64,000 nt of DNA, from contig JAPQWV010001067.1 of NCBI GenBank assembly GCA_027422505.1, forward strand, positions 1-64,000, read 5' to 3'. Made by a program: the position numbers and the translations under genes. The DNA is from Craterostigma plantagineum (lineage: Eukaryota > Streptophyta > Magnoliopsida > Lamiales > Linderniaceae). The notes beneath the pieces were generated by a model. The model made no database searches. It was not told the origin of the DNA and saw only the letters and a program-made list of their open reading frames with translations. This document shows, piece by piece, positions 23,901 to 34,292 of the stretch. Position 1 is the stretch's first letter; every line of letters begins with the position of its first letter.

Positions 23901-25343
23901 TCCAGAGACAAGAGGCCTTTCAACGTCATCAACCTATGTTGCAAAATATTTTAGAATGAAAAAAAGATGAAAATATAGGATCACGGTTCACGAGTAACAC
24001 AGGCAAAAGCAAGATGTACACAGTTCCACTCCACATGAAAGTTTCGCAACGAAGGTCATAACTACAACGGCAAAGCATTACACATATAAACAGGTTCTAT
24101 AACATGCTTTTTTAACTAACAACGTGCACAGATAAGTTCTGTTTAAGTCATTTCAAATGCTTTTTATGAGTCAAAACCCATCTGCATTCCAGAAACTCCA
24201 CAGACAATGAAATCTCAAGTCATGTAATGTAGACCCAGCTCTGAAATCCATGGCCTATGCCATTCACCTACCAGAAAATCGTTTCAGGTTACAAACATAG
24301 CACATGCATTTGATATTTTTAAAAAGATAAATAAATCATTTAACAACTACGATCATTTATATCCACATTCCTAATAAATTTCCCGATCAGACCATGGTTC
24401 GCAGTTACGGCGATTTTCAGCTGGAACGACAGCCTCCACGCGTTCGATGCGTTTTATTATTGTTGAGGCGATATCGTCGCCGGAATGGCCGAGTAACGCC
24501 TATTTAATCAGAAAAATGAGGCTTGAAGGGGTTATCACGGCTGAGAACGACAAATCATGATCTGCTTGCAGTTACAGTCACGACCGATGATATAAGGAGG
24601 AAAAAGATATCTTGGGCTTTCTTTATGATGGGCTATTCCTGTTCGGGGCTACCAATATCCCCTTGACGAATTGATATGGGAAAAAATGAGATAAAAATAA
24701 AGCTAGGCTTTCTAAAAATGTAGTCTTTAAGTCAACACATGATGTAATCGAATAGAATCAGTGTTAAGAATTGGCGAAATAATTCTGGTAATAATGACTC
24801 AAAATACTAATTCAGCTTTCTGAATATTCTAACAAGGAAAGTAGCATAATGGCTACAGCTCCGCAACAATGCAATGGAACTAGAACAATCCCGCGAAAAG
24901 AAACAGTTTCGGCGAACCATGGATTTGAATGAAATCATAATAGTGAAGTAAATCGAATAAAGGGCAGCAATTGAATCATTAGCCAAATTACCCAAACAGA
25001 CAAAATGTTGGGAAAATGGGCATCAGCAGCCAAGATAACACACAATCAACGCAACTCTTATAACACAAATGTTGTTAACACTAAGCAATGCCCGATCATG
25101 ATATTAACACATAATCCGGCCAACATTAGAAAAGAAAAATCGAAATCAAAATCAAACGCAACGAAGATCAAACCTTTATCGATCCCAAAGGACGGCTGCG
25201 AGCTCGCTGTGGCATTAATCGGCGCCATGGTTTGAATTGTACGCAATTAGGATGATAATCAACACAAGCAACAGCATAACAGCCACGATCGAAACATTCA
25301 AGACCGTCGATGATGATATCAAAATGCTATTGACAAGGTTCAT
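20981..25343 (-). CDS. KAPP: Kinase-associated protein phosphatase (FHA + PP2C), 13 coding exons
   Basis: Exon 1 (25343-25174) encodes a membrane anchor (hydrophobic run VAVMLLLVLIIILIAY) followed by basic residues. Exons 4-5 (23419-23235, 23151-22993) form the FHA domain with GSLNGTMLNS, which binds phosphorylated receptor kinases. Exons 6-13 form the PP2C domain: MEDVCYYKW, FGICDGHGG (metal site), CANVGDSACVV, MSEDHR, SDGFWDV and a terminal RTKDNTSIIFLDF. Other exons: 23933-23757, 23661-23512, 22894-22751, 22674-22613, 22497-22362, 22276-22182, 22070-21955, 21845-21717, 21270-21217, 21142-20981; splice sites are GT/AG. Domain order matches Arabidopsis KAPP (PP2C 70), a negative regulator of receptor-like kinases. 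Exons 1 and 2 each need one extra base in a short homopolymer (near 25235 and 23831) to keep frame. Confidence 0.9.
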
Positions 25344-25594
25344 TTCTTCCCCTTGTTTTTCCCGGCGGTGATACGAAAATAGAGCTTACGAGTTACATGC
25401 ACAACCCATGAGAAATGGGGAAATACTGTGACTGAAGTAGATCGTGAGAGTTGCTTTGAAATTGTCGATGATGACATTAACCCACGGAAGGTTGAAATGT
25501 CCCAATTAAGATAAAATAACTACGCGAACCTAACGCTTTAATCATGCCACATATTACTATGTAGTGAAGGAAGTCGTTGCGTCATTTATTAATA
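25344..25594. other. Presumed KAPP upstream region
   Basis: 250 bases between the KAPP start codon and the first Stowaway MITE. It should contain the 5' UTR and core promoter; no convincing TATA box was picked out. Confidence 0.4.
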
Positions 25595-25825
25595 CTACAT
25601 CCGTCCCAAACCATTTTATACATTTTACTAAATCGGGCTTCCCACATCTTTTGTATATTTTCTTATTTAGCAAAAGATAATCACAAACAACCAATATAAT
25701 ATATTAAATATTCTTACGTGTCAAATATGCATTTTTTTACCTTTTAATTGTAATATATAAAATATTCAGTTTATTAATTCCCGTGTCAACTCCCAAATGT
25801 CCATAAACATTTGGGACAGAGAGAG
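25595..25825. mobile_element. Stowaway-type MITE (231 bp)
   Basis: The ends CTACATCCGTCCCAAA and TTTGGGACAGAGAGAG are inverted repeats of the CTCCCTCCGTCCCAAA Stowaway terminus, flanked by TA at both sides (25593-25594, 25826-25827). There is no coding capacity. These are mobilised by Tc1/mariner transposase. Confidence 0.85.
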
Positions 25826-25865
25826 TAAAAGTTTTAATTTATACACCCTTTCTGTAATATATAGA

Positions 25866-26091
25866 ATAACAGCGTTCCAAACAATTTATACATTTTACTA
25901 AATCGGGCGTCCCACATCTTTTGTACATTTCCTTATTTAGCAAAAAAACTATCGCAAACAATCAATATTCTTAAAAGAAGTGTCAAAATATATATTTTTT
26001 ACCTTTTAGTTGTATTATATTATTAACTTATTCAGTTTCTTAATTCGCGTACCAACTCACAAATGTCCATAAACATTTGGGACAGAGGGAG
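25866..26091. mobile_element. Second Stowaway-type MITE, related to the first
   Basis: The right end ACATTTGGGACAGAGGGAG is intact; the left terminus is decayed (AGCGTTCCAAAC). Internal sequence such as ACATTTTACTAAATCGGGC and TTATTTAGCAAAA is shared with 25595-25825, so they are two copies of one family in the same orientation 40 bp apart. Confidence 0.75.
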
Positions 26092-27133
26092 CGAAAATAT
26101 CGTAGAAGTTAATTATGGCGGCAACCATGAGTTCTTCTAAGCATGGGTTCTTCAAGCAAAACACACATAATGCATATAGAAGTTAATTATGGCAACAATG
26201 GCTTCTTCAAGGACAGTAAGTAAGATTTATATGACCTAATATATGATACACATCCTTCATTTGTATCCCACCGTCAAAGTAAATTAGTCACACATAATTA
26301 TTTTAGCCATAATCTTATAATCAATGATGTTTATGTCTAAGTTTAATTTCAATTTAATGTCTTTAACATAATGATTTTTTCGTATATAACTTCTATTGCC
26401 GATCATGTTGCGAATCGTGAAGATTGGAGAGGCTAGGAAAATTGTGCTTTGTTGTTCTTTCAGGTGCAGATTTTCTTCGTAAAATAAAAACACGAGATCG
26501 ACCCTCGAAAGTAGTTGGGTTTAGCTCGAGCTCGACTCATTTACACCCATAAAGGTTGATCTAACTATGGATTGTCCCCGTTGAATCTGCTACATAGAAC
26601 ACTACATATGCCATCGCATGGTTTAGGCGTTTCTCAATGCAATTTGTATTTAGCATATACATTTGGAAGCTAGGTCACACACACTTGGCAAGCATGCCTA
26701 TCCTTTGGTACATGAGAAATCGAAAACGTCTAATACGTCACGAAGAATCATTTACCACTCACTGACATAGCTTTTAGTTGGAAATCAATGGGGCTCGAAC
26801 AACTGATTGTTTAAGACAAGCTTGTCGTAGCGCCATCCACTTTTGACTCTAAGTCATTAAATGAGAGATTCTCACTTTCACTGGAAAGCTTTGAAGCGGT
26901 TGGTGTCACGAAATTAAGCATTATACAACAATATGTAAGGTACCAACTTGTCCGGAATTCACCCTTTATATTTCGAGCGTCAAGGCTCGAGTGCTATAAT
27001 GCAATTCAGAGCCCTGCTGGTCTTGGTGAGTTTACATGATCAAAACAATTCCCAACTATTAGTTTCTTTTTACGATCTTTAGTCTCAATTCAAATGCTCA
27101 TCGTTTTGGATTTTAGATCTCGTCGGTTTTTAA
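26092..27133. other. Intergenic region left of the NF-YC-like gene
   Basis: Two imperfect copies of AGAAGTTAATTATGGC plus TTCTTCAAG words (about 26105-26145 and 26179-26215) form a local duplication. No gene is recognised. The last part may hold a promoter or upstream exon of the NF-YC-like gene (an ATTTTAG acceptor-like site ends near 27116). Confidence 0.4.
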
Positions 27134-27399
27134 GTCGGTGATGGAGATACGGAAAATAATGCACCGTCTTTGGATTCTCCGATCCGAAGGCCGATCGTTC
27201 CCGAGGAAGAGTCGATGGTCTTCGGAAGAGCTTGTGAGATGTTCATCATGGAGCTGACACTGAGGTCGTTGGCGCACGCCGAAGAGCGCAAGAGCATAGC
27301 ACTTCAAACGAGAGACGTTTTTGCTGCTATTGCGGAGAATGTGGAATACGATTTCTTGGCTGACATCGTACCTCGGGAATATTACTGCAATAGAGAGTT
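27134..27399 (+). pseudogene. NF-YC-like histone-fold gene, 5' part, split by a LINE
   Basis: The frame after a stop at 27131 encodes SMVFGRACEMFIMELTLRS, then AHAEERKSIALQTRDVFAAI and a YDFLADIVPRE end, which is the NF-YC (HAP5) histone-fold pattern from helix 2 to the conserved VDIVPRE. In the trimeric CCAAT-binding factor this subunit pairs with NF-YB. The helix-1 region is poor: an EIRKIM word occurs in another frame near 27143, suggesting a frameshift or divergence. No clear initiator Met is seen. Coding is interrupted after YYCNRE by the LINE at 27400. The remainder resumes at 33436. Confidence 0.7.
27384..27399. repeat. Target-site duplication of LINE 1 (left copy)
   Basis: ACTGCAATAGAGAGTT is repeated exactly at 33420-33435. 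Confidence 0.92.
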
Positions 27400-27429
27400 T
27401 TTTTTTAGGAAAGGGACTGCTAAACCCAA

Positions 27430-30400
27430 CTATAAAGAGATAACATGACGGGGTAAGGCAGCCCCGGTAATATCCCCTAAAAGCAAGGGATAGAGACCAA
27501 TAGGAACCTCATGACAAATATGAACTCCTAACGACTTTGAAGTCGCGTGCCGAGCTAACCAATCTGCGCAGGCATTACCCTCGCGGTAAGTGTGTTGTAT
27601 GGAGACTGACCATTCTCGGCCAAGGAGGTCTTCGATAATGGAAACCATGGTTTGTAAACTAGGTGAGCACGACGCTTTCCTGGAGAGAATATCATGAATA
27701 AGCAAGGAATTGACTTCGGCGACTAGGTCCGACATCCATAATCCCAAGCCATACGGAGTCCTGTAAGGAGGCCCCATAACTCAGCACTAACCGAGGAACA
27801 ATGTCCAATGTTATGCATAAGCCAATGAGCCAATTCCCATTGGAGTCTCGAATGAGTCCCCCTGCGCTTGCTAAACCTGGGTTCCTTCGAGCAGCTCCAT
27901 CAGTATTGAGTTTCAGTTTTTGGGGTGGTGGTTTATCCCAGCTCACCAGCGACCATGTGCGCCGAGGCTTCAATTGAAGAGTAGAGAGATTCTGCGATGC
28001 TCGAGTGAAACTATCCGCCGTGCGACGGATAATAGTTGTTGTGTTTGTTGGGTAACAGGTGTTCCGTTGAAATATAGCTCTATTTCTCCACGACCATAAG
28101 AGCCAACACCTGATGCAAAGACGATGGCCCACTCTGAATTCAGCATTTTTGAGAGATTCAAGAGCAACCAATCACTAAGGTTGCATGAGAAAAAGCGGCC
28201 TGAGATGCTTGATGGAATCAACGATGTCCATGTGTTGCAAGCTTTGGGGCAATCTCGCAGAACGTGCAAGATAGATTCCTCAGACGTCGGTCAGAGACGA
28301 CAAAATGCGGAAAGAGACATATGTCGGCGTTTGCGTTCTTCATTGGTTAGGAGACGATTATGTGCAACCAGCCAGAGAAACGATCTAATTCGTTGAGGCC
28401 CTTCCCACCTCCAAATAAGACGCCAGATCGGATTCGGCTGTTCCAAGTGATCATACCGTATCAACTTGGCGTATGCCGATGAAACGGAATACTTCCCTGA
28501 GGCCGAGCTTGTCCATATGGGGAAATCTTCAGAACCCCTTGTTTGTCCCGGTGGTGCTATACTGGCAATACGTAGTAGCGTAGATGGACCAACAAAGGGA
28601 GAAATGCTTCCCCATGTCCACTGTCCTGTCTCTCCAATGTAATCACGGACAGGTCTATTGCGGTCGCTTGGGGAAATCGCATTTGTCGACACCGTGTAGA
28701 GGGATCAGTCATGCTTGCAATCCATCGATCCGTCCAGAATCGTACTTGTGTGCCATCCCCAAGACCCCAACCCATCATCGATCGGACAACGTTCCATGCC
28801 TCAGCGAGTGCCCTCCAAAGCCACGAATCGCCGGGCTTAGTTCGCAAGGACCAGCCCTCCCCCCAACGGCCGGGGTATTTAGTGGAAATGAGTCTAGCCC
28901 AAAGTTCATTGGGTAGTGATTAATCCCCAAGCAATTTTTCCCATGAGAGCTGTATTAAATTTCCTTAATCTGTGCAGCCCAAGTCCACCCACAAGTTTTG
29001 GCCTAGTGACCATATCCCACCCCACAAGATGGATACGCCGTCTATTTTCGGTGTGGCCCCACAGGAAATTCCTGCAAAGCTGATCGATCTTTCGCGATAC
29101 CTGAGCGGGAAATCGCATGATATGCATGTAGTAGGTAGGCAACGCCTGTAGAACTGATTGAACCAGCATTAGACGCCCCGCAAGATAGAGAGCTGAGGCC
29201 GACCAACTGGTAAGCCTGTTATTGACCCTGTTAATGATTTCTTGAAATGTTGATGCGCGTGGACTACCATGGATAATCGGTATGCCTAGGTATTTCCCAG
29301 ATTTCCAGTAATCGTAAACCCTCCGACACCGGCGATAGCGTTTCTGTTTACTCGTGAGACGTTCCTTGAGAAGAACATGACCGTTTTCCTCTCACTAACC
29401 TTCTCACCCGAGGCACCACAGAATTTCTCTAATACAGACTTAAGTACCTGAATCTGCTCTGTTGTAGCTTCAGCAAAGAGCAGGAGGTCATCTGCAAACA
29501 TGAGGTGAGATATAGGCGGGCCTCTAGTACCAATTCTGATCGGTTTCCAAGAGCCTTCCTGAACTGCATCCATAATAGCATGGGAGAGACGTTCGATGCA
29601 TAGGATAAAGAGATAAGGAGAGAGCGGACAACCCTGTCTGATGCCGCGTTTCATCTTGATAGGTTCAGTAGCTTCCCCATTCCACAAGATGCGCATGGAC
29701 GCTGAGGTCACACAATTCATTATGACCCTCTTGAGAGGCTCTGGAATACCGACGAGGGTGAGTGTCCCTTCTAAGAAATCCCAAGATATGCGGTCGTAAG
29801 CTTTTTCTAGGTCGACCTTATGAGCATAAATTTTTTAGCCCCTTTCATTCTGTCCATAGTGTGTACCAATTCTTGTGCAATGATAATGTTGTCCTGGATA
29901 TGTCTTCCTGGCACAAAGCTCGATTGATTCGGGTGACTATGTCTGGCATGAGGCTCCGTAGCCTGTTTGCAATAATCTAGCTTATACGAAACATTGCACA
30001 AGCTAATTGGCCGAAACTGTTGAATCGTCTCCGGACGCTCTATCTTTGGAATCAAGACTAGGAGGGTTGAGTTGACTGATTCCACTGAACCACCTTCGAA
30101 AATTTGCCGAACGAATTTAATAACCGAGTCAGCAACAACGTTCCAGTTAGATTGATAAAAAGAGGCATGAAAGCCATCAGGGTCAGGAGCTTTAAAAGCC
30201 CCCATAGCGAACATCGCTGCTCTTATTTCATCTGTATCAAGGAGACGGGTTAGCTTCGTATAGCTTTCCGCAGAGATAGGCTTGAAGGTGGACCAAGTAG
30301 CCAAGTTCGACGTAACCTCACTTCGACCGTATAGGTCTCGAAAGTAGTGAGTCGCAATCCCTTTTAACTCGTCCGGATCGGCGATCCATTCTCCACTATC

Positions 30401-31532
30401 CTTCTTTAATGTTTCGATTCTGATCCTCTTGCGTGCTATAACCGCCCTCGTATGAAAGAACTTGGTATTCCTATCTCCATAACGCATCCATTCGCATCGG
30501 AATTTTTTGAAACCATGTTAAATCTTCTTGTGACAGAATATTCTCGAGCTCTTGCGTCAAATCTCTTTCCAGCTTTGTCAAATGAGGGTTGGGCCCTCTC
30601 TGTAAAGCACGTTGGATACCTCCAATTCTGGCTAAGATCGTATTCTTCCGTTTCTGAATACTACCAAACACATCCCGGTGCCATGCCTTGAGCCTTCCTT
30701 GTAGCGTCTCAAGATTGATTTGGAGCGTTTGATTTGTGGACCAGGCCGAGTTGATGAGGGATGGGAAATTTCCGTGGAGTTGCCATGCGGCTAGAAACCG
30801 AATGGTCGATTCTGTCCATGCTGAGGCGAAAGGCCTCGTGAGCAGAACAAGATTGGGTGGTGGTCTGACTTGATACGCGGTAAGACGTGGATCATCGAAT
30901 CTGGGAACGTAATCTGCCACGGCTGATTGCACAATCCCCGATCAAGTCTCTCAAATAATCGTTCATAACCCGGCCGGAGTGGCCCTTTCCAAGTGAAAGC
31001 AGGCCCTGTACTCCCCAGGTCCATAAGATGACAACGGTTCATCATGTCTATGAAACGGACTGCATGATTTGGATTGAATGGAGCCCCGCCTTTTTTCTCG
31101 TCCGAAGAGACTATTTCATTGAAGTCTCCAATAGTTAGCCAGGGGACCTGTCAGTGTCTTCGATCGACTCAAGAAACTGCCATAATGAGTGGCGTTCAGC
31201 TCGCTGGGGCTGCCATAGATTGCTGTTATCAAACCTGATGATGGGCCCTGTACGAACTTAAAGTGGATTGCTTGCTGGTGTCGCCTAAGCTCAGTAACAA
31301 TAGTGGTAATTTCTTTCCAGAAGGCCCAAATGCCTCCTCGAAAACCTCTGGCTTCTACTCGTGTACATTTGAAATGTGGAAACCTTCTACAAATCGAGTC
31401 TGCAGGGGGTCCACTGATCTTAGTCTCCGTAATAAATATGATGTCTGGTTTATGTGTTTGTATCAAATCAGATAGAACACTGGTAAATCTCCTGCTCCGG
31501 GCTCCCCTACAATTCCAGGCTAAAATAATCAT
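27430..31532 (-). pseudogene. LINE 1 ORF2 (endonuclease-RT-RNase H), frameshifted
   Basis: The AP-endonuclease begins at 31532 with MIILAWNCRGARSRRF and TETKISG, continuing through about 30790 (DLGSTGPAFTWKG, SDHHPILF). A linker with GDRNTKFFHTRA at about 30480 leads into RT: KAPDPDGFHASFYQ, then LIPKIERPETIQQFRPISLC, the GIRQGCPLSPYLF thumb-side motif near 29640 and catalytic FADDLLLF near 29490. The zf-RVT region is at 28690-28270, and RNase H at 27950-27430 starts LKLNTDGAARRNPG. Frame changes occur near 31116, 29800, 29290 and 28300. Confidence 0.85.
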
Positions 31533-31647
31533 GAGGACTGGGAAGTGCGTGGGGATTGACTTCCCCTTTCGATCACCATGCTCGAGATATTTGCTGACGT
31601 TAGGGATGAAGTCAAAACGGCAGCCTCCTGCTGCGAAGACACCACAT

Positions 31648-33417
31648 TCATATCATCGGGGAGTCAGGGGTAAATGCTCTTAGCGGCGAGTGGGGATCTG
31701 GTGGTTCCTCATCCAACCTCGGCTGCACTTGGTCTGTTATCTGTGAGTCTGCTTGGTGTGGCAAGGTTAGGTCGTCGTCGTGAACTATGTGTGATAACTG
31801 ACCTGCAGTGAAGGTGAATGCTGACGAGGACTCCATTATTGGGAGGGCTCAGTCAGGTGTTTGGTTTTATTATGGGTGGAAAGTGATTCGTGGGCCATGG
31901 TGGTGGGTAGGGAGAGTTCCATGCCAGGTTGAAAGCTGAATTATTGAAAGAGTTCATCTTCGTAGGTAAGACTTTCCTTGAACGTGGCCCAAGTTGGCCA
32001 TTGCCAATTGAGGGCCCAAAATTAGCCCGAACCACATTCTGTTGACCCAACTTCTTATTTACCCGACCCGGCTCCAATTGAGCACTAACTGAATTGTTTC
32101 CTCGATTTGGTCCGTGATTAGTTTCAATCAAGCCGATAATTTCTTCCCTCCCCTTGGAGAATTCTTGCAGCGAAATCGGGTCCTGATTTTCCTCCTCAAT
32201 AACCTCTAAAATTTTAAATCTCGAGCCGTTACCATGATCCTCGTTGCGTGCAGTAATTGCTTTCCCGTTTCGGGCCCTGAGAATGCGCGATTTCTGTCCG
32301 TGAAATTAGAAGGTTTCCTTTTCGGTTTCTCCACCAACATCCATGGACCATGGCGCGGCGTCGGCGTTATGTTCGTCGGATTCTCGATGACGTATGGGCG
32401 TTGTTCCACCGCTCTGCTCGATTCAGCCTCGCACGAACCAGTTCGTTGCGTATCCATATTGTTAGCATCTGTTTTTTCATTCTCGTCGACCTTAGCAGGG
32501 CAATCATCTTGCTTATGCCATAGAGTCCACAGTTGAAGCATATCAGGTGGATTCCTTCATATTGAATTTGGTAAAGGTCACCTAACATCTTGATATGTGG
32601 TATAAGACTTTTACTGAGATCAATTTCCACACAGAGACGAGCGAAATTCCCCATATCTTGACGTTGGGTATTCATGTCGATTTTAATAGTCCTCCCTAGG
32701 AAGTCCCCGATTCCCCTCATGCCTTCTTCATTATAGAGTTCGATGGGACAGTCTGGTATACGTAGCCACAGTGCTGCTTTGTCTATTGTAGCTTCCGAAG
32801 GCCGGAACCTTGGGGTCCATCTTCTCACGGCTAAGTAGTGGTCCAAGATCTTCCATGGCCCATCCAGCAGAACTCTCTCCCTGTCTGCTTTCAAATTAAA
32901 TCTAGCCACGAAGTAGTCATGGCTTAGACTGATCAACTTGAATCCGCCCCGTGGTCGCCATAAGGTAGTGAGACGACGGTGAAGGTATTGGTAGCCTACT
33001 TTTTTACCAAGAACTTTGATGATGAGCGATGATTTCCATGGCCTCTTGAAGTTTTTCAGTTGTTCTTTAGTAAAGCGTACATCATCTAGATCGAATTGGT
33101 TCTCTTCGTTCTCTTCCTCAGAATCGTAGTCATGATGATCTTCGGATAGGTCGTTAGTAAAGGATTCCGTCGACCTTTGTTCCATCACAGCCTCCTTATA
33201 AGAAAACTTTCTTTTACCTCCATCCAGAGTTGCATCCCCCACAGCAGGGAAGTGGTATCATGTGGTGTATTACTAATTGAGTCCGTCCTTGTTCGAATTT
33301 GGATCTTCCGTGCACGTTTGATGCTCCTATTCAGTTGATCTTCCTCTTCAGTTGTTTGACAGTCAACCATGGTGACAGCAGGCATGACAGAATTTTTACG
33401 GTTTCCCACTTTATCAT
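31648..33417 (-). pseudogene. LINE 1 ORF1 (DUF4283 RNA-binding protein)
   Basis: The long piece 33242-32367 holds the DUF4283-like fold: RPWKSSLIIKVLGKKVGYQY, FNLKADRERVLLDGPWKI and VWLRIPDCPIEL-type strands (here ALWLRIPDCP). CFNCGLYG then starts a zinc knuckle at about 32535. A one-base shift near 33235 separates an N-terminal acidic/basic leader, and another near 32530 separates the Pro/Asn-rich C-terminal tail (32541-31648). ORF1 proteins coat LINE RNA. Confidence 0.8.
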
Positions 33418-33419
33418 TC

Positions 33420-33435
33420 ACTGCAATAGAGAGTT
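33420..33435. repeat. Target-site duplication of LINE 1 (right copy)
   Basis: Exact copy of the 16 bases at 27384-27399. Confidence 0.92.
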
Positions 33436-33571
33436 AGTCGAGTCCAATAATAGTGCTGGATGTCGAGATACGTATTATTACGTGCAACGTCCTCCAATGT
33501 CATCACCTTCGGGAAATAATCAGGCAGCTCAGCCTCCACCATATGCTGCAGGTTCTAGCAAGCAGGTTTGA
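33436..33571 (+). pseudogene. NF-YC-like gene, 3' part after the LINE
   Basis: Reading straight through from 27399, the frame continues without a stop into a Pro/Gln/Ser-rich tail (RPPMSSPSGNNQAAQPPPY) and ends at the TGA finishing at 33571. NF-YC proteins have such a Gln/Pro-rich C-terminus. Frame continuity across the excised LINE is strong evidence that the two parts are one gene broken by insertion. With the LINE present, the reading frame goes into antisense LINE sequence and stops within about ten codons. Confidence 0.75.
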
Positions 33572-33739
33572 AATTGTGGTGAGTTGATGCGTTTATCATG
33601 TTTTAACTTGTAAAAGCAAAGTCCAATTGAAGTTATGAAACTGCCACTACAAAGGAAGTTTCTTCCATGTTCCTTGAGGCAGTTGAAAATAACATGTGAA
33701 GCAGAATAAAAATAGGAAAACTGGTCATTCATTAGTGAG

Positions 33740-34000
33740 ATGGTCGATTGCAATTCTTACCATATTTTCTCTTGGAAAATGGATCGTAGAAGAACGTCTG
33801 TAGTCTCTGTAATCTTGAGTCTAGAAAGAGAAGAGCAAGGCTTTGTAATCTACGGTGTAATCAATAAAAGGAAAAGAGTTATCTCCGTGGACGTAGGATT
33901 GTGTTGGATCCGAACCATGTTAAAATCCTCGTGTTCTTCGTCGTTTTATTTTCTGCTTTGTCGACTTATTGAAATTTGATATCAGTCGAATTTCCCAACA
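33740..34000 (+). repeat. Copia LTR fragment (U5 end)
   Basis: CTCCGTGGACGTAGGATTG, then CCGAACCATGTTAAAATCC, and a CCCAACA end at 34000 resemble the U5 segment of many plant copia LTRs. No primer site follows, so it is probably a solo or truncated LTR. The left end is not defined. Confidence 0.4.
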
Positions 34001-34292
34001 TAACTTGTTTGCAATCTTATTACAAATCAATCTATATATACGTAAGCAATTTTTTTTTTTTTTTTGCAGAATCTCTTTTGTGGGACGAGGAGTGTATGAA
34101 TAAGAAATATTACCTTACTAGTAGTCCAACTCCAAGTCACTATATTATTGTATAAGTTGTGCTGCTGTACTTTATTACGGAGTAGACGTTGGCTTTTTGC
34201 TAATTTCTTTTTTTTTTTTGGTACGAAATAATTCATTAGCACAAACTCAATCTTCGGTACATATCACACGGTCTTACAGCGCTATAAGACCA

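Larger units (their letters stand above)
27400..33419 (-). mobile_element. LINE 1: full-length L1-type retrotransposon with RNase H
   Basis: The minus-strand element runs from 33419 to a short oligo-A tail (T run at 27398-27406 on the plus strand). A 16-bp duplication flanks it. It carries ORF1 (DUF4283-type nucleic-acid binding plus CCHC) and ORF2 (AP endonuclease, RT, zf-RVT, plant-type RNase H). It sits antisense inside the NF-YC-like coding sequence. Length is close to that of intact plant L1 elements, so there is little or no 5' truncation. Confidence 0.92.
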
